A DNA stretch of 64,000 nt, from positions 7,135,501 through 7,199,500 of the forward strand of contig NZ_CP108356.1 in NCBI RefSeq assembly GCF_036237315.1, in the 5' to 3' direction. Positions 7,502-16,996 of the stretch are shown piece after piece. Position 1 is the stretch's first letter. Every line of letters begins with the position of its first letter. The notes under the pieces are model-generated. The model saw only the letters and a list, made by a program, of their open reading frames with translations. It searched no databases and was not told the origin of the DNA. Origin of the DNA: Streptomyces sp. NBC_01351 (GTDB lineage Bacteria; Actinomycetota; Actinomycetes; Streptomycetales; Streptomycetaceae). The position numbers and the translations under genes are program-made.

Positions 7502-9070
7502 ATGTTCCGAAGAGCGCTGAACTGCGCTGTGGTGCCGGTGATCGCCGTATTCACGACGATTTACGGCATCGCCCCGGCAGGGGCCGACGAGATACCCAAG
7601 GCCCCCGGCCACCGCCTGGTCGGCAACTACGAGGGCGGCCCGGCCACCGCAGCCCCGCTGCCCGGGGAAGCGCCCCCGCAGCACCCCTTCCTCGCGCCCA
7701 ACGGCCGCAGCGGCATGCACTCCGACGCGGCCGGCAGCGCCACCTCCCCCTGGTCGGGACCGCTCGGCAAGAACCCCCAGGTGAAGAGCGAGGCCATCGC
7801 GGCCCTCGGCGGCGAATGCGCCACGGCCACCTTCGACTCGGGCGGCCGGCTCGTCACCGTGTGCGGCACCTTCTCGGGCTTCAAGGTCAAGCTCCTGGAG
7901 CCCCGTACGCTCGCCACGCTCGCGGAGTACCAGCTCCCGCAGCGCTCTTCGACGGTCGAGGCGATCACCTCGCTGGACTTCGCGAAGATCTTCAAGGACA
8001 CCTCGGGCGGCGCCTACTTCTACCTGGACAACCAGGACCGGGCGGTGCTGGCCGACTCCCGCCAGCACATCCTGCGCCTCGCCCACTCGCAGAATCCGGA
8101 CGGCAGCTGGAAGTTCACGGTCGACAACGACTGGGACCTCACCGGCCAGGTCCCGCACGACTGCGTCAGCTGGACCAATCTGTGGCCCAGCGGCACCTGT
8201 GACCCCGTCACCTCGGTGATGCCCGACTGGAACGGCCGCATCTGGTGGGTCACCCGCCAGGGCCGGGTCGGCACCGTGGACCCGGCGACCTCGCAGATCC
8301 GCTCCGTCCGGCTGGCCGGCGAGGAGATCCAGAACTCCTTCTCGGTTGCCGAGGACGGCGTCTCCATCGTCACCGACCACGCGCTCTACAGCTTCCGCAC
8401 CGCCGCCGACGGCACCCCCGAGGTGCAGTGGCGCCAGACCTACGACCGCGGGACCGCCGCCAAGCCCGGTTCCGTGAACCAGGGTTCGGGAACCACCCCG
8501 GACCTCTTCGGCAACGGCTACGTCGCCATCACCGACAACGCCGACGACCGGATGAACGTCCTGGTCTACAAGCGGGGCGTGAACGTCCCCGCGGACCAGC
8601 GGCTGGTCTGCAAGGTGCCGGTCTTCGGCTCGGGTGCATCGACCACCGACAACTCCCTGATCACCTGGGGCAACAGCATCGTCGTCGAGAACAACTACGG
8701 TTACGAGAACCCGACCACCCTGCTGCTCGGCAAGTCCGTCGTCGGCGGCGTCGCCCGGATCGACGTCCGCGCCGACGGCAGCGGCTGCGACACGGTCTGG
8801 GAGAGCGCGATCCGCGCTCCCTCCGTCGTCCCGAAGCTCTCCACCGCCAACGGGCTGCTCTACTTCTACGAGAAGGAGCCCAACTTCTGGGGCATCGACG
8901 CCTGGTACCTCACCGCGGTGGACTTCCGCACCGGTGAGCGGCGCTGGAGGAAGCTGACCGGAACCGGCCCGCTGTACGACAACAACTGGGCCCCGATCAC
9001 CCTCGGCCCCGACGGCACCGCCTACGTCGGCGTCTTCAACGGCATCCTCTCGGTCCGCGACGGCGACTGA
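7502..9070 (+). CDS. Large secreted protein, probable beta-propeller
   Basis: A 522-residue protein with a Sec signal peptide (MFRRALN start, hydrophobic core at about residues 8-24, cleavage near APAGA-DE). ATG 7502 has a GGAGGAAG ribosome binding site. The mature protein has repeating W-x-G-R and D-P-A-T-S segments, such as PDWNGRIWWVTRQGRVGTVDPATSQIR, and ends with GPDGTAYVGVFNGILSV. These look like blades of a PQQ- or SMP-30-like beta-propeller, but the repeats are not regular enough to name a family. It is monocistronic and followed by a strong hairpin. An extracellular binding or enzymatic role is plausible; the specific function is unknown. Confidence 0.75.
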   Translation: MFRRALNCAVVPVIAVFTTIYGIAPAGADEIPKAPGHRLVGNYEGGPATAAPLPGEAPPQHPFLAPNGRSGMHSDAAGSATSPWSGPLGKNPQVKSEAIAALGGECATATFDSGGRLVTVCGTFSGFKVKLLEPRTLATLAEYQLPQRSSTVEAITSLDFAKIFKDTSGGAYFYLDNQDRAVLADSRQHILRLAHSQNPDGSWKFTVDNDWDLTGQVPHDCVSWTNLWPSGTCDPVTSVMPDWNGRIWWVTRQGRVGTVDPATSQIRSVRLAGEEIQNSFSVAEDGVSIVTDHALYSFRTAADGTPEVQWRQTYDRGTAAKPGSVNQGSGTTPDLFGNGYVAITDNADDRMNVLVYKRGVNVPADQRLVCKVPVFGSGASTTDNSLITWGNSIVVENNYGYENPTTLLLGKSVVGGVARIDVRADGSGCDTVWESAIRAPSVVPKLSTANGLLYFYEKEPNFWGIDAWYLTAVDFRTGERRWRKLTGTGPLYDNNWAPITLGPDGTAYVGVFNGILSVRDGD

Positions 9071-9126
9071 CAGCAGGTGCCGGTGCCGGCGCCGAAGCCC
9101 GAAGCCGAGGCCGAGCCCGAGGGCGC

Positions 9127-9159
9127 AGCCGGCCGGCACACGATCCGTGCCGGCCGGCT
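9127..9159 (+). terminator. Hairpin terminator after the secreted protein gene
   Basis: A perfect inverted repeat with 13-bp arms (AGCCGGCCGGCAC) and a 7-base loop sits 57 bp after the stop codon at 9070. There is no T-tract, as usual for Streptomyces terminators. Confidence 0.7.
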
Positions 9160-9214
9160 CGGTCGTCGGCGGAAAACCACGCGCGCACGCCGACGGCTCG
9201 CGGGATCATGTGGC

Positions 9215-10069
9215 ATGAGTCCGGACGACTGGCACCTCACCGAAGACCTCGAAGACTTTCTCGCTCGTGCCGGAGACTTCCTGCAATCGCGTCCCGCCCT
9301 GCACACCGTTCCGCTGACGGTGACCGAGGCACTGCGCACACGAGGGGCGGACGCGTACGGCGCCGACACCCCCGTCTTCGGCCTGCTGGAGCGGGCGGGC
9401 GCGGTCCGCGCGGCCTTCTTCCGTACCCCGCCCCGCCGCCTGACCCTCACCCCCCTCACCCCCGAAGAGGCTGACGACCTAGCCGCCCGCCTGGCAGGAC
9501 TCGGCCAGGTCCTCCCGGGCGTCAACGCGGACCACGACACCGCCGCCTCCTTCGCCGGCGCCTGGCGGCGGCACACGGGCGCACTGCCGACGCTGCACGA
9601 GCGGGAGCGCCTGTACCGGCTGGGCACGCTCACGCCACCGGAGCCGTTCCCCGAGGGCCGGGGGAGAGTCGCGGGCGAGCGGGACCGTGAGCAACTCATG
9701 CTCTGGCACCGCGAGTTCGTCACCGACATCGGAGGAACTCCCGCTGGGGACAACAGCTCATGGGCGGACACGCGCATCGCCCACGAACGCATTACGCTCT
9801 GGGAAGCCCCGGACGGAACCCCCGTCTCCATGGCGGGCAGGACCCCCATGGTCGCGGGCCAGATCCGGGTGACCCCCGTCTACACTCCGGCCCACCTGCG
9901 CGGCCGCGGTTACGCGGGCGCCGCGACAGTCGAGGTGAGCCGGGCGGCTCTGGCCGCCGGCGCGGCGGAGGTCCTGCTGTTCGCGGACCTGGCCAACCCC
10001 ACCAGCAACGCTCTCTACCAGCGGATCGGGTACCACCCGATCGCCGACTTCGCGGTGTACGACTTCTGA
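9215..10069 (+). CDS. GNAT family N-acetyltransferase
   Basis: A 284-residue protein. The C-terminal 110 residues form a GNAT fold: the V-x-P-V-Y-T-P strand leads into the acetyl-CoA pyrophosphate loop RGRGYAGAAT, followed by the ADLANPTSNALYQRIGY helix-strand typical of the family's C-terminus. The N-terminal half (FLQSRPALHT-V-P-L-T, F-R-T-P-P-R-R-L) resembles the degenerate first domain of two-domain GNATs that acetylate small molecules. ATG 9215 follows a hairpin terminator; no strong ribosome binding site is present (only GGGATCATGTGGC upstream). The acceptor substrate cannot be read from the sequence. It converges with the monooxygenase operon on the other strand. Confidence 0.85.
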   Translation: MSPDDWHLTEDLEDFLARAGDFLQSRPALHTVPLTVTEALRTRGADAYGADTPVFGLLERAGAVRAAFFRTPPRRLTLTPLTPEEADDLAARLAGLGQVLPGVNADHDTAASFAGAWRRHTGALPTLHERERLYRLGTLTPPEPFPEGRGRVAGERDREQLMLWHREFVTDIGGTPAGDNSSWADTRIAHERITLWEAPDGTPVSMAGRTPMVAGQIRVTPVYTPAHLRGRGYAGAATVEVSRAALAAGAAEVLLFADLANPTSNALYQRIGYHPIADFAVYDF

Positions 10070-10122
10070 AGTACCAGGGCGCGCGTCGCCCCCTCGGGCA
10101 TCCGTCGAACCGCGTGCCCGCC

Positions 10123-11259
10123 TCACCGGCGCTGCCACTCCTGCGCCAGCAGCCGGTAGGAGCGCACCCGGTCCTCGTGGGAGTGCGTGATGGTGGTGAT
10201 CAGCAACTCGTCCGCCCCGGTGGCCTCCTGGAGCCGCTCCAGGTGATCGGCGACGGTCCGCGCGGAGCCCACGAACTGCGTCTCCACCCGGTCGGCCACC
10301 AGCGCCCGGTCGGCGTCGGTCCACGGCAGGGACCGCGCCTCGGCCGGGGTGGGGTACGGGATGGCGCCCTGGCCGCTGCGGATGCTGCGCACCCAGGGCG
10401 CGTACCCGGTGGCCAGCTCGCGGGCGGTCTCGTCGTCCTCGGCCACGACCACGTCGGCGGACACCGTGAGGTACGGCCGGTCCAGCTCCGCGGACGGTTT
10501 GAAGGCGGCCCGGTAGCCGTCGGCGGCCTCCAGCACCGAAGCGGGGCTGACGTGGTAGTTGGCCGCGAACCGCAGCCCGCCCCGGCCCGCCGCCTCCGCG
10601 CTGACGCCGCCGCTGCTCCCCAGGATCCACACCTGTACGTCGGCCCCCTCGCCGGGGACGGGATGCGCCTCCACCCCCTCCGGGGAGCGGTACTCGCCGC
10701 GCAGCAGCGCGAGGACGTCGTCGACCTGCTCGGCGTAGTCCTGGGGCCGGGCGCCGGGCAGGTTCAGCAGTTTCTGCTGGAGCAGGACCCGCGGATGGCC
10801 CAGCAGGTGCGCGAAGGAGAACCGGTCCGGGATGCGCAGTCCGCCCCGGGTGTACCCGTCCACGACCGGCGTGGAGGGCGGAGGCGCGGGCTCGCCGCCG
10901 GCGGCGGCCGCGGGCGGGCGGCCCGCCGAACGGCCCAGCCCCAGGTCCAGGCGGCCCGGGTGCAGCGCGTCGATCAGGCCGAACTCCTCGACCGTCGACA
11001 GCGCGGTGCGGTGGCCCAGCTGCACGGCTCCGGACCCGAGGCGGATGGTGCTCGTCGCGGAGGCGGTCAGGGCGAGGAGCACCGCCGGGGAGGTCCCCGC
11101 GACCCCGGGGTTGAGGTGGTGCTCGGCGAACCAGTAGCGGGCGTAGCCGAAGCGTTCCGCCTGCCGGGCGAGATCGATGCTGCCGCGCAGGGCATCGACG
11201 GCGGTGGAGCCCGACGCTACCGGGACGAGGTCGAGGACCCCGAGGGGGATGCCGGACAT
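10123..11259 (-). CDS. LLM class flavin-dependent oxidoreductase (bacterial luciferase-like)
   Basis: A 378-residue single-component-type member of the luciferase-like monooxygenase family. These enzymes use reduced FMN supplied by a reductase and O2. Visible hallmarks are the RYWFAEHHLNPG strand, S-P-A-V-L-L-A-L, the RLGSGAVQLGH strand and the HPGRLDLGLGRSAG motif; the C-terminus has VGSARTVADHLERL. ATG 11259 has an AAGGAG ribosome binding site; upstream in-frame codons belong to a longer open frame overlapping the preceding gene and were rejected. It is the last gene of the organosulfur operon, 32 bp after the NtaA-like gene, and shares its likely role of oxidizing a sulfur compound. No flavin reductase is in the window. 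Confidence 0.88.
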   Translation of the reverse strand: MSGIPLGVLDLVPVASGSTAVDALRGSIDLARQAERFGYARYWFAEHHLNPGVAGTSPAVLLALTASATSTIRLGSGAVQLGHRTALSTVEEFGLIDALHPGRLDLGLGRSAGRPPAAAAGGEPAPPPSTPVVDGYTRGGLRIPDRFSFAHLLGHPRVLLQQKLLNLPGARPQDYAEQVDDVLALLRGEYRSPEGVEAHPVPGEGADVQVWILGSSGGVSAEAAGRGGLRFAANYHVSPASVLEAADGYRAAFKPSAELDRPYLTVSADVVVAEDDETARELATGYAPWVRSIRSGQGAIPYPTPAEARSLPWTDADRALVADRVETQFVGSARTVADHLERLQEATGADELLITTITHSHEDRVRSYRLLAQEWQRR

Positions 11260-11291
11260 GACGGCTCCTTGCAGGTCGGAGTGGGGAAGGG

Positions 11292-12686
11292 TCACGAGGC
11301 CGCGGCCCGCCGGCCGGCCGGCCGCGCGCCCGCCTGCCCGCCCGGCACCGCGAGCCCGAGGTGGTCGCGCAGGGTGGAGCCCTCGTAGTCGGCGCGGAAG
11401 ACGCCCCGCTCCTGGAGCAGCGGGACGACGGTGTCGGCGAAGGCGTCCAGGCCGCCCGGGGTGAGGTGCGGGACGAGGACGAAACCGTCGGCCGCGTCCG
11501 CCTGTACGAGGTCGTTGATCGACGCGGCGACCGTGGAGGCGGAGCCGACGAAGGTCTGGCGGGCGGTGGTCGCGATGACGAGCTCGCGGATGGAGAGGTT
11601 CTTGGCCCGGGCCAGCTCGCGCCACTCGCGGGCCGTGGCGAGCGGGTCGGAGAACTGGCGCACGCTCGCCCGCCCGAGGGCGATGGTGTTCTCCCCGGCC
11701 TCGGGATCGACCTCGGGCAACGGGCCGTCCGGATCGTAGGACGACAGGTCCCGGTTCCAGACGTGCTCCAGGTACTTGATCGCCGTCTGCCCGCTGACCT
11801 GGAGGCGCCGCACCTCGTGGGCGAGTTCGTGCGCCTCGGCATCGGTGTCGCCGAGTACGAAGGTGGCCGCGGGCAGGATCTTCAACTGCTCGTGCGTACG
11901 CCCGTACGTGGCGAGCCGCCCCTTGACGTCGGCGTAGAACGCCCGGCCCTCGTCGAGGGTCCCGTACCGGCCGAAGATCGCGTCGGCGGTGGAGGCGGCG
12001 AACTCGCGCCCCTCGTCGGAGTCGCCCGCCTGGAAGAACACCGGCCGGCCCTGCGGGCTGCGGGGGACATTGAACCGGCCCTCGATGTCGAAGTGTCGTC
12101 CCCGGTGGGCGAAGGCGCCGGCCCGGGCGTCGCGCAGGAAGGTGCCGGCCGCGGGGTCGGCGACGATCTCGGTGCCGTCCCAGGAGTCGAAGAGCTCGGT
12201 GGCGGTGGCCAGGAACTCCTGGGCGCGGGAGTAGCGGTCCTCGCGCGGAAGGAAGCCGCCGCGCCGGAAGTTCTCACCGGTGAAGGCGTCCCAGGAGGTG
12301 ACGACGTTCCATGCGGCCCGGCCCTCCGAGAGGTGGTCGAGCGAGGCGAACTGCCGGGCCACCTCGTAGGGCTCGTTGAAGGTGGAATTGATGGTGCCGG
12401 TCAGGCCGAGGTGCTCGGTGACCGCCGCCAGCGCGGCGAGAACCGTGAAGGTGTCGGGCCGACCCACCACGTCCAAGTCGTATAGCTGCCCGCCCTGTTC
12501 GCGCAGCCGCAGTCCTTCGGCGAGGAACAGGAAGTCGAACTTGGCGCGCTCCGCGGTCCGCGCGAAGTGGACGTACGAGTCGAAGTCGATGTGGCTGCCG
12601 GCCGCCGGGTCGCTCCACACGGTGGTGTTGTTGACCCCCGGGAAATGGGCCGCGAGATGGATCCGCTTGAGCGGCTTGCTGCTCAT
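11292..12686 (-). CDS. NtaA/DmoA family FMN-dependent monooxygenase
   Basis: A 464-residue protein of the NtaA/SnaA/DszA/DmoA branch of luciferase-like monooxygenases. The N-terminus has HLAAHFPGVNNTTVW, then DFLFLAEGLRLRE, TGTINSTFNEPYEVARQFASLDHLS and the WNVVTSWDAFTGENF segment characteristic of this branch. Members cleave C-S or C-N bonds of dimethyl sulfide, dibenzothiophene sulfone or nitrilotriacetate using reduced flavin. ATG 12686 follows a GGAAGGA ribosome binding site. It is flanked by two other monooxygenases of the same superfamily and by a sulfonate-type transporter, which favours organosulfur cleavage over aminopolycarboxylate degradation. The precise substrate is not readable. 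Confidence 0.88.
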   Translation of the reverse strand: MSSKPLKRIHLAAHFPGVNNTTVWSDPAAGSHIDFDSYVHFARTAERAKFDFLFLAEGLRLREQGGQLYDLDVVGRPDTFTVLAALAAVTEHLGLTGTINSTFNEPYEVARQFASLDHLSEGRAAWNVVTSWDAFTGENFRRGGFLPREDRYSRAQEFLATATELFDSWDGTEIVADPAAGTFLRDARAGAFAHRGRHFDIEGRFNVPRSPQGRPVFFQAGDSDEGREFAASTADAIFGRYGTLDEGRAFYADVKGRLATYGRTHEQLKILPAATFVLGDTDAEAHELAHEVRRLQVSGQTAIKYLEHVWNRDLSSYDPDGPLPEVDPEAGENTIALGRASVRQFSDPLATAREWRELARAKNLSIRELVIATTARQTFVGSASTVAASINDLVQADAADGFVLVPHLTPGGLDAFADTVVPLLQERGVFRADYEGSTLRDHLGLAVPGGQAGARPAGRRAAAS

Positions 12687-12719
12687 GGTTCGTCCTTCCG
12701 GTGGTCCTGGGCCCGGCGG

Positions 12720-13838
12720 TCAGGCAGCGGGCCGGTCGGAGTAGCGGTTGCCGGGACGGTCGAGTCCCAGCAGGCCGCGCAGGGTGCCCGCCCCGTAACC
12801 GGGGCGGAAGGCGCCCCGGCGCCGGAGCTCGGGCACCAGGGCCCGGGTGATGGCGGGCAGGTCGTCGGCGATCGTGCCGGGCCGCAGCCGGAAGCCGGAC
12901 AGGCCCGCCTCCCGCCAGTCCTGGAGGAGGTCCGCGAGCTGCGCGGGGGTACCGGTGAAGGTCGCCGCGTCATCGTCGTATGGGCCTCCGGCGAGCTCGT
13001 CGAGGCGGGCCAGGCGCCCGGCGGCAGCGGGGCCGTCCTCGTCCAGGAAGACCGTGAGGTCGCCGAAGACGTGCGCGGGTCCGCCCGCGGCCCGCGCGAC
13101 GGCGCTGCGGGCCTCGTCGGCGTCGCGCGGCGTCACGTACAGGAGGTCGGCCGATCCGTGCAGGACACCGGACGGCGCGGTGACCAGGGGCTGCCCCTGC
13201 GGCGGGCGCGGGGTGATCGACGGGCCCCGGACGCTGAAGTGCGGCCCCTCGAAGTCGATGTGGTGGAGCTTGGCCCGGTCGACGAACCGGCCCGTGGCCA
13301 CGTCCCGGATCTCAGCGTCGTCCTCCCAGCTGTCCCACAGCCGCCGGACCACCTCGACGTGGTCCGTGGCCTCCTCGGTCAACTCGCCGACGGGCACCGG
13401 GAAGGAGCGGCGCCCGAAGTGACGCGCCTCGTACGGCAGTCCCGACACCCGCACGAGCAGACCTGCGCGGCCCTTGCTGACGTGGTCGAGGGTGGCGATC
13501 GCCTTGGAGACGTGGAACGGCTCGGTGTGGGTGGCCGTCACGGTGGGGACCAGGCCGATGTGCCGGGTCAGGGGAGCGACCCGGGCGGCGGTGAGCACCG
13601 CGTCCAGCCGTCCGCGCACCCGGTCCGTGCGGTCGTCGGGCGCGACCGGGGAGGAGGACTGGAGGGCGAGGCCGTCCTCGAAGGTGACGAAGTCCAGCAG
13701 CCCGGCCTCCGCCTCGGCGACGACGTCGGCCCAGTACCGGGCGGTGAACAGCTCGCCGGGCCTGGCACCCGGCTCCCGCCAGGAAGCCGGATGCCGGCCC
13801 GTGCCGTCGAGGGCGACGGCCAGATGCAGTGTGGACAC
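12720..13838 (-). CDS. LLM class flavin-dependent oxidoreductase
   Basis: A third luciferase-like monooxygenase, 372 residues, starting at GTG 13838 with AGGAAGG about 13 bases upstream. It has ALDGTGRHPASW at the start, FVTFEDGLALQ, the PTVTATHTEPFHVSKAIATLDHVSKGRAG segment (the flavin-binding region) and a C-terminal TGTPAQLADLLQDW. It differs from the two neighbours in sequence and length, so the operon encodes three separate enzymes rather than a recent duplication. The gene is 33 bp upstream of the NtaA-like gene. It may act on a different step or substrate of the same desulfurization route. Confidence 0.86.
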   Translation of the reverse strand: MSTLHLAVALDGTGRHPASWREPGARPGELFTARYWADVVAEAEAGLLDFVTFEDGLALQSSSPVAPDDRTDRVRGRLDAVLTAARVAPLTRHIGLVPTVTATHTEPFHVSKAIATLDHVSKGRAGLLVRVSGLPYEARHFGRRSFPVPVGELTEEATDHVEVVRRLWDSWEDDAEIRDVATGRFVDRAKLHHIDFEGPHFSVRGPSITPRPPQGQPLVTAPSGVLHGSADLLYVTPRDADEARSAVARAAGGPAHVFGDLTVFLDEDGPAAAGRLARLDELAGGPYDDDAATFTGTPAQLADLLQDWREAGLSGFRLRPGTIADDLPAITRALVPELRRRGAFRPGYGAGTLRGLLGLDRPGNRYSDRPAA

Positions 13839-13985
13839 GTCGAATTGAGCCTTCCTGTTCGGCCCGTACCGAAAGGAAATTCAGAGCGGGGCCGTGCCGT
13901 CGGAGGTCGTTTCGAAAACGCTACGCCGCACCGTGGGGCCGTTCAATGACGGTGGTATGAAGAGGATTTGGCAGTGGTGTTTCGC

Positions 13986-15131
13986 TCAGAGCCAGGGCAG
14001 TTCCTCCGGGGCGTACCGGTAGGCGCGGAAGACGGAGTTCTGGGCGCCGGCCGAGGACTCCAGGCCCACCCCCTCACCGAAGGACCGGAACTGCGGGACC
14101 ACGAACTCCCAGACCACCTCCCCGCCGGGAGTCACCTCGAAGAGCCGGCCGAAGGAGCCCTCGGCGATGAAGGTGTTGCCGTTCGGCAGGCGCTGCGCGC
14201 TGGACATGTACGGGCTGTAGAAGTTCTGCGGCGGGTTGTCCTCGTACGACCACACCTGCTCGCCCGTGCGCGGGTCGAGCTCCAGCACCCGCGAGTACGG
14301 CACCGAAGTGGTGTCGCGGTAGCTGCCGTTGTCGAAGACCAGGATGGTGCCGCCGGGCAGCTCGTGCGGATGGTGCTGCTGCGCCAGCACGTCGGGGCCG
14401 ATGCGCCAGCGCACCGAGCCGTCGGCGCGGTCGACGGCCACGGTGCTCGACGCGCTGCGGAAGCCCACCACGATCGAGCCGTCGGCGAGCTCGTTGACGG
14501 TGTTGGCCATCGGCCAGTGCTCGCGCGCGAAGTGCCGGTCGAGCGGGAACTCCTCCGGGTCGAGGTGGTCGATGGCGGCCCAGCGCCACACCGGCTCCCC
14601 GTCCCAGGTCAGCTCGTACACGACGTCCCCGTAGATCACCCCGCCCGGGGCCTCGGAGCCGGGGATGCCGCCGCGGATCCGGGCCGCGTCGGCCGGGGAC
14701 AGGGGTTCGACGACCGTGATGATCAGGTTGCCGTTGCGCAGCAGCGAGGCGTCGTGGTGGTGGAACGGGTGCCGGGCCTCGCGCAGGACCGTGGAGTCCG
14801 GGGCCAGCTCCTGGAAGATGCCCCCGTGGTAGACGTCCCAGATCGGGAAGAGGGTCGGGCCGCTGGTGTCCTTGGCCGCGTAGAAGAGGTTGCCGCCGGG
14901 GAGGAGCTGGGCCTGACGGCCGGGCGGGTGCGGGGAGTTCCAGGTGTGGGCGGTGCGGCCCTCGATGTCGACGAGATGGATCTCGCCGGCGCTGGTGATC
15001 GGCGTGTAGAGGGTGTAGCCGCCGTAACTGCGGGCCGGGTCGTGGGCGATGAGGCCGACGCCGCGGCGGCGCAGGGTGTTCTGGTCGACGGTCCTGGGGG
15101 TCGTGGGTGTGGTGGGTGTCGTGGGGTTCAT
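13986..15131 (-). CDS. Aryl-sulfate sulfotransferase-type protein (ASST)
   Basis: A 381-residue protein of the arylsulfotransferase superfamily, a six-bladed propeller that moves sulfate between phenols. Visible blade signatures are GEIHLVDIEGRTAHTW, HHHDASLLRNGNLI, YELTWDGEPVWRW and LELDPRTGEQVWSY; the H-H-D-A triad around residues 122-125 aligns with the active-site histidine region of ASSTs. The N-terminus (MNPTTPTTPTTP) lacks a signal peptide, so a cytoplasmic location is likely, unlike the periplasmic enterobacterial enzymes. ATG 15131 has a GAGGAG ribosome binding site. Its place between a sulfonate-type transporter and monooxygenases suggests that it handles sulfate esters taken up or produced by the pathway. 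Actual transferase or sulfatase activity is inferred. Confidence 0.8.
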   Translation of the reverse strand: MNPTTPTTPTTPRTVDQNTLRRRGVGLIAHDPARSYGGYTLYTPITSAGEIHLVDIEGRTAHTWNSPHPPGRQAQLLPGGNLFYAAKDTSGPTLFPIWDVYHGGIFQELAPDSTVLREARHPFHHHDASLLRNGNLIITVVEPLSPADAARIRGGIPGSEAPGGVIYGDVVYELTWDGEPVWRWAAIDHLDPEEFPLDRHFAREHWPMANTVNELADGSIVVGFRSASSTVAVDRADGSVRWRIGPDVLAQQHHPHELPGGTILVFDNGSYRDTTSVPYSRVLELDPRTGEQVWSYEDNPPQNFYSPYMSSAQRLPNGNTFIAEGSFGRLFEVTPGGEVVWEFVVPQFRSFGEGVGLESSAGAQNSVFRAYRYAPEELPWL

Positions 15132-15152
15132 CGGGGGTCTCCTCGTGGGGTT

Positions 15153-16154
15153 TCAGTGAACGGTGACGGCGGCCGGGTCGGCGGCCCTCAGGGGGCCGGG
15201 GTTCAGGTACGCCGCCAGGGCGGCGCGGTCGGCGGAGCCCGGCAGGCCCTGGGCGGCCTTGGCCCAGGCCGCCTCCTCCGTCAACTGCGCGAGCAGCTCG
15301 GGGGAGAGGCCGACGCCGTAGGTGTAGCGGGGCTGGAAGGCGTCGACGTAGCCGGCCTGGAGCACGCCCTTGGACTGCGCGAGTACGGCCCCCCGCGCGC
15401 CCGCCGGGTCGTCCGCGATCTCACGCTGCGCCCGCAGCAGCGCGCGGAGCACCGCGGCCGTGCCCTCGTCGCTCGCCGAGGGGCCGGCGACGAGGAGGGT
15501 CCTGGCGGTGTACCCGGTGAAGGGGAGCTCGGCGTAGCCGGCGCCCAGGGCGGTGCGCGCGGCGTCGTAGAAGCCGGGGAAGGTGACCCCGGCGTCGACG
15601 TCCCCGCGGGCCAGGGCGGAGGGGACCTGGTTCGGGGCCAGGTTGACCACCGTCACGTCGGCGGCCGTCAGCTGCGCCGATGCCAGCATCCGGGACAGCG
15701 CGTACTCGACGTTCGTGCCCTGCGGGACGCCGACCTTGCGGCCCTTCAGCGCGGCGAAGCCGGTGATCCGGCGGTCGGTCCGGGTCAGCAGCCGCCAGTC
15801 GGAGAACCGGGACAGGTCGGCGACGATCCGCAGCTCGCGCCCGCCCAGCGCGGCCGTCACCGCGGGCAGGTCGCCGACGACGCCGAGCTGCGCCTGCCCG
15901 CCGAGCACGGCGTTCAGCGCGTCCCGGCCGGTGGGATGCGTGGTGACGGGCGCGGTGACGCCCTCGGCCGACCACAGGGCGCGCTCCTGGGCGACGTAGA
16001 CGGGAGCGCCGCCGAGGTGGTCGCTCGCCGCGATGGCGACCGCGGGGCGGCCGCCGGCCGCCGCCGGGGCGGACGGGGAGCCGGTGCAGGCGGTGCTGAA
16101 TGCGGAGAGCAGGGCCGCCAGCAGTACGGCGGCCACCGCGCGGGGTCTGAGCAT
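15153..16154 (-). CDS. ABC transporter substrate-binding lipoprotein, SsuA/TauA type
   Basis: A 333-residue binding protein with a lipoprotein signal peptide (lipobox STAC at about residue 23). The motifs ASDHLGGAPVYVAQERALW, TTHPTGRDALNAVLGGQAQLGVVGDLPAV and KVGVPQGTNVEYALSRML are those of the NMT1/SsuA family that binds sulfonates, nitrate, taurine and thiamin precursors. ATG 16154 has an AAGGA ribosome binding site. It is the third gene of the operon after the permease and ATPase. The ASST and luciferase-like monooxygenases downstream make an organosulfur ligand the best guess. Confidence 0.85.
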   Translation of the reverse strand: MLRPRAVAAVLLAALLSAFSTACTGSPSAPAAAGGRPAVAIAASDHLGGAPVYVAQERALWSAEGVTAPVTTHPTGRDALNAVLGGQAQLGVVGDLPAVTAALGGRELRIVADLSRFSDWRLLTRTDRRITGFAALKGRKVGVPQGTNVEYALSRMLASAQLTAADVTVVNLAPNQVPSALARGDVDAGVTFPGFYDAARTALGAGYAELPFTGYTARTLLVAGPSASDEGTAAVLRALLRAQREIADDPAGARGAVLAQSKGVLQAGYVDAFQPRYTYGVGLSPELLAQLTEEAAWAKAAQGLPGSADRAALAAYLNPGPLRAADPAAVTVH

Positions 16155-16279
16155 GGTGCGGGTCCTTTCTCGGGGCAGGTGGTGTGGGGTGCAGCGGCGG
16201 CGGGACGGCCCGGGGGCACCTCCCGGCGGTGGCCGGGGGCGGACCGGGCCCGGCCCTGGTCACCGGCCCCCGACGGGGT

Positions 16280-16996
16280 TCATTCGGAGCCGAGATGGCG
16301 TGCGATCAACGAGCGGAGCTCCGGGTCGGGCGGTCCGGCGGGGACGGGGTGGTCGGCCAGCACCCGGCCGGGAGCGCCGCCGAGGACGATCACCCGCTTG
16401 GCGAGGGCCAGGGCCTCGTCGATGTCGTGCGTGACGAACAGGACGGTGGTGCCGGTGCGCCGCCACAGCTCCCGCAGCAGCTCCTGCATCCGGGTCCGGG
16501 TCAGTGCGTCCAGTGCACCGAACGGCTCGTCCATCAGCAGCACTTCCGGTTCGGCGGCCAGCGCGCGAGCGAGTGCCACGCGCTGCCGCATCCCGCCCGA
16601 CAGCTCGGCCGGGTACTTCTCCGCGCCCTCCGCGAGCCCCACCTCGGCCAGCGCCGCGAGCGCCCGCCGGCGGCGTTCCGCGCGCGGCAGGCCGAGCCGC
16701 TTCAGGGCGAACTCGACGTTCCCGCGGGCCGTGCGCCAGGGGAAGAGCGCGTAGTGCTGGAAGACCACGCCCCGCTCCGGGCCCGGCCCGAGCACCGGCG
16801 AGCCCCCGGCCGTCACCCGCCCGGCGGCGGGCCGTACGAACCCCGCGACCGTGTTCAGCACCGTGGACTTGCCGCAGCCGCTGGGCCCCAGCAGGGCCGT
16901 GAACGAACCCGCCGGGAACTCCAGGTCGGTGCGCTCCAGCACCGGGGCGGCCCCGTAGCCGACCGCCAGCCCCTCCAGTCGTACGTCGAGGCTCAT
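16280..16996 (-). CDS. ABC transporter ATP-binding protein, SsuB/TauB type
   Basis: A 238-residue ATPase with Walker A GPSGCGKS near residue 38, Q-loop FQHYALFPW, signature LSGGMRQR, Walker [17 protein letters not shown] and switch histidine in VTHDIDEAL. The [12 protein letters not shown] and [11 protein letters not shown] segments are typical of the nitrate/sulfonate/bicarbonate subfamily. Its ATG overlaps the permease stop by four bases (ATGA), so the two are translationally coupled. It powers uptake for the binding protein encoded next in the operon. Confidence 0.88.
   Translation of the reverse strand: MSLDVRLEGLAVGYGAAPVLERTDLEFPAGSFTALLGPSGCGKSTVLNTVAGFVRPAAGRVTAGGSPVLGPGPERGVVFQHYALFPWRTARGNVEFALKRLGLPRAERRRRALAALAEVGLAEGAEKYPAELSGGMRQRVALARALAAEPEVLLMDEPFGALDALTRTRMQELLRELWRRTGTTVLFVTHDIDEALALAKRVIVLGGAPGRVLADHPVPAGPPDPELRSLIARHLGSE

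Noticed and set aside
13968..16754. 928-codon open frame on the plus strand through the sulfur operon
   Set aside because: It is antisense to ASST, SsuA-like and SsuB-like genes that have clear motifs and ribosome binding sites.
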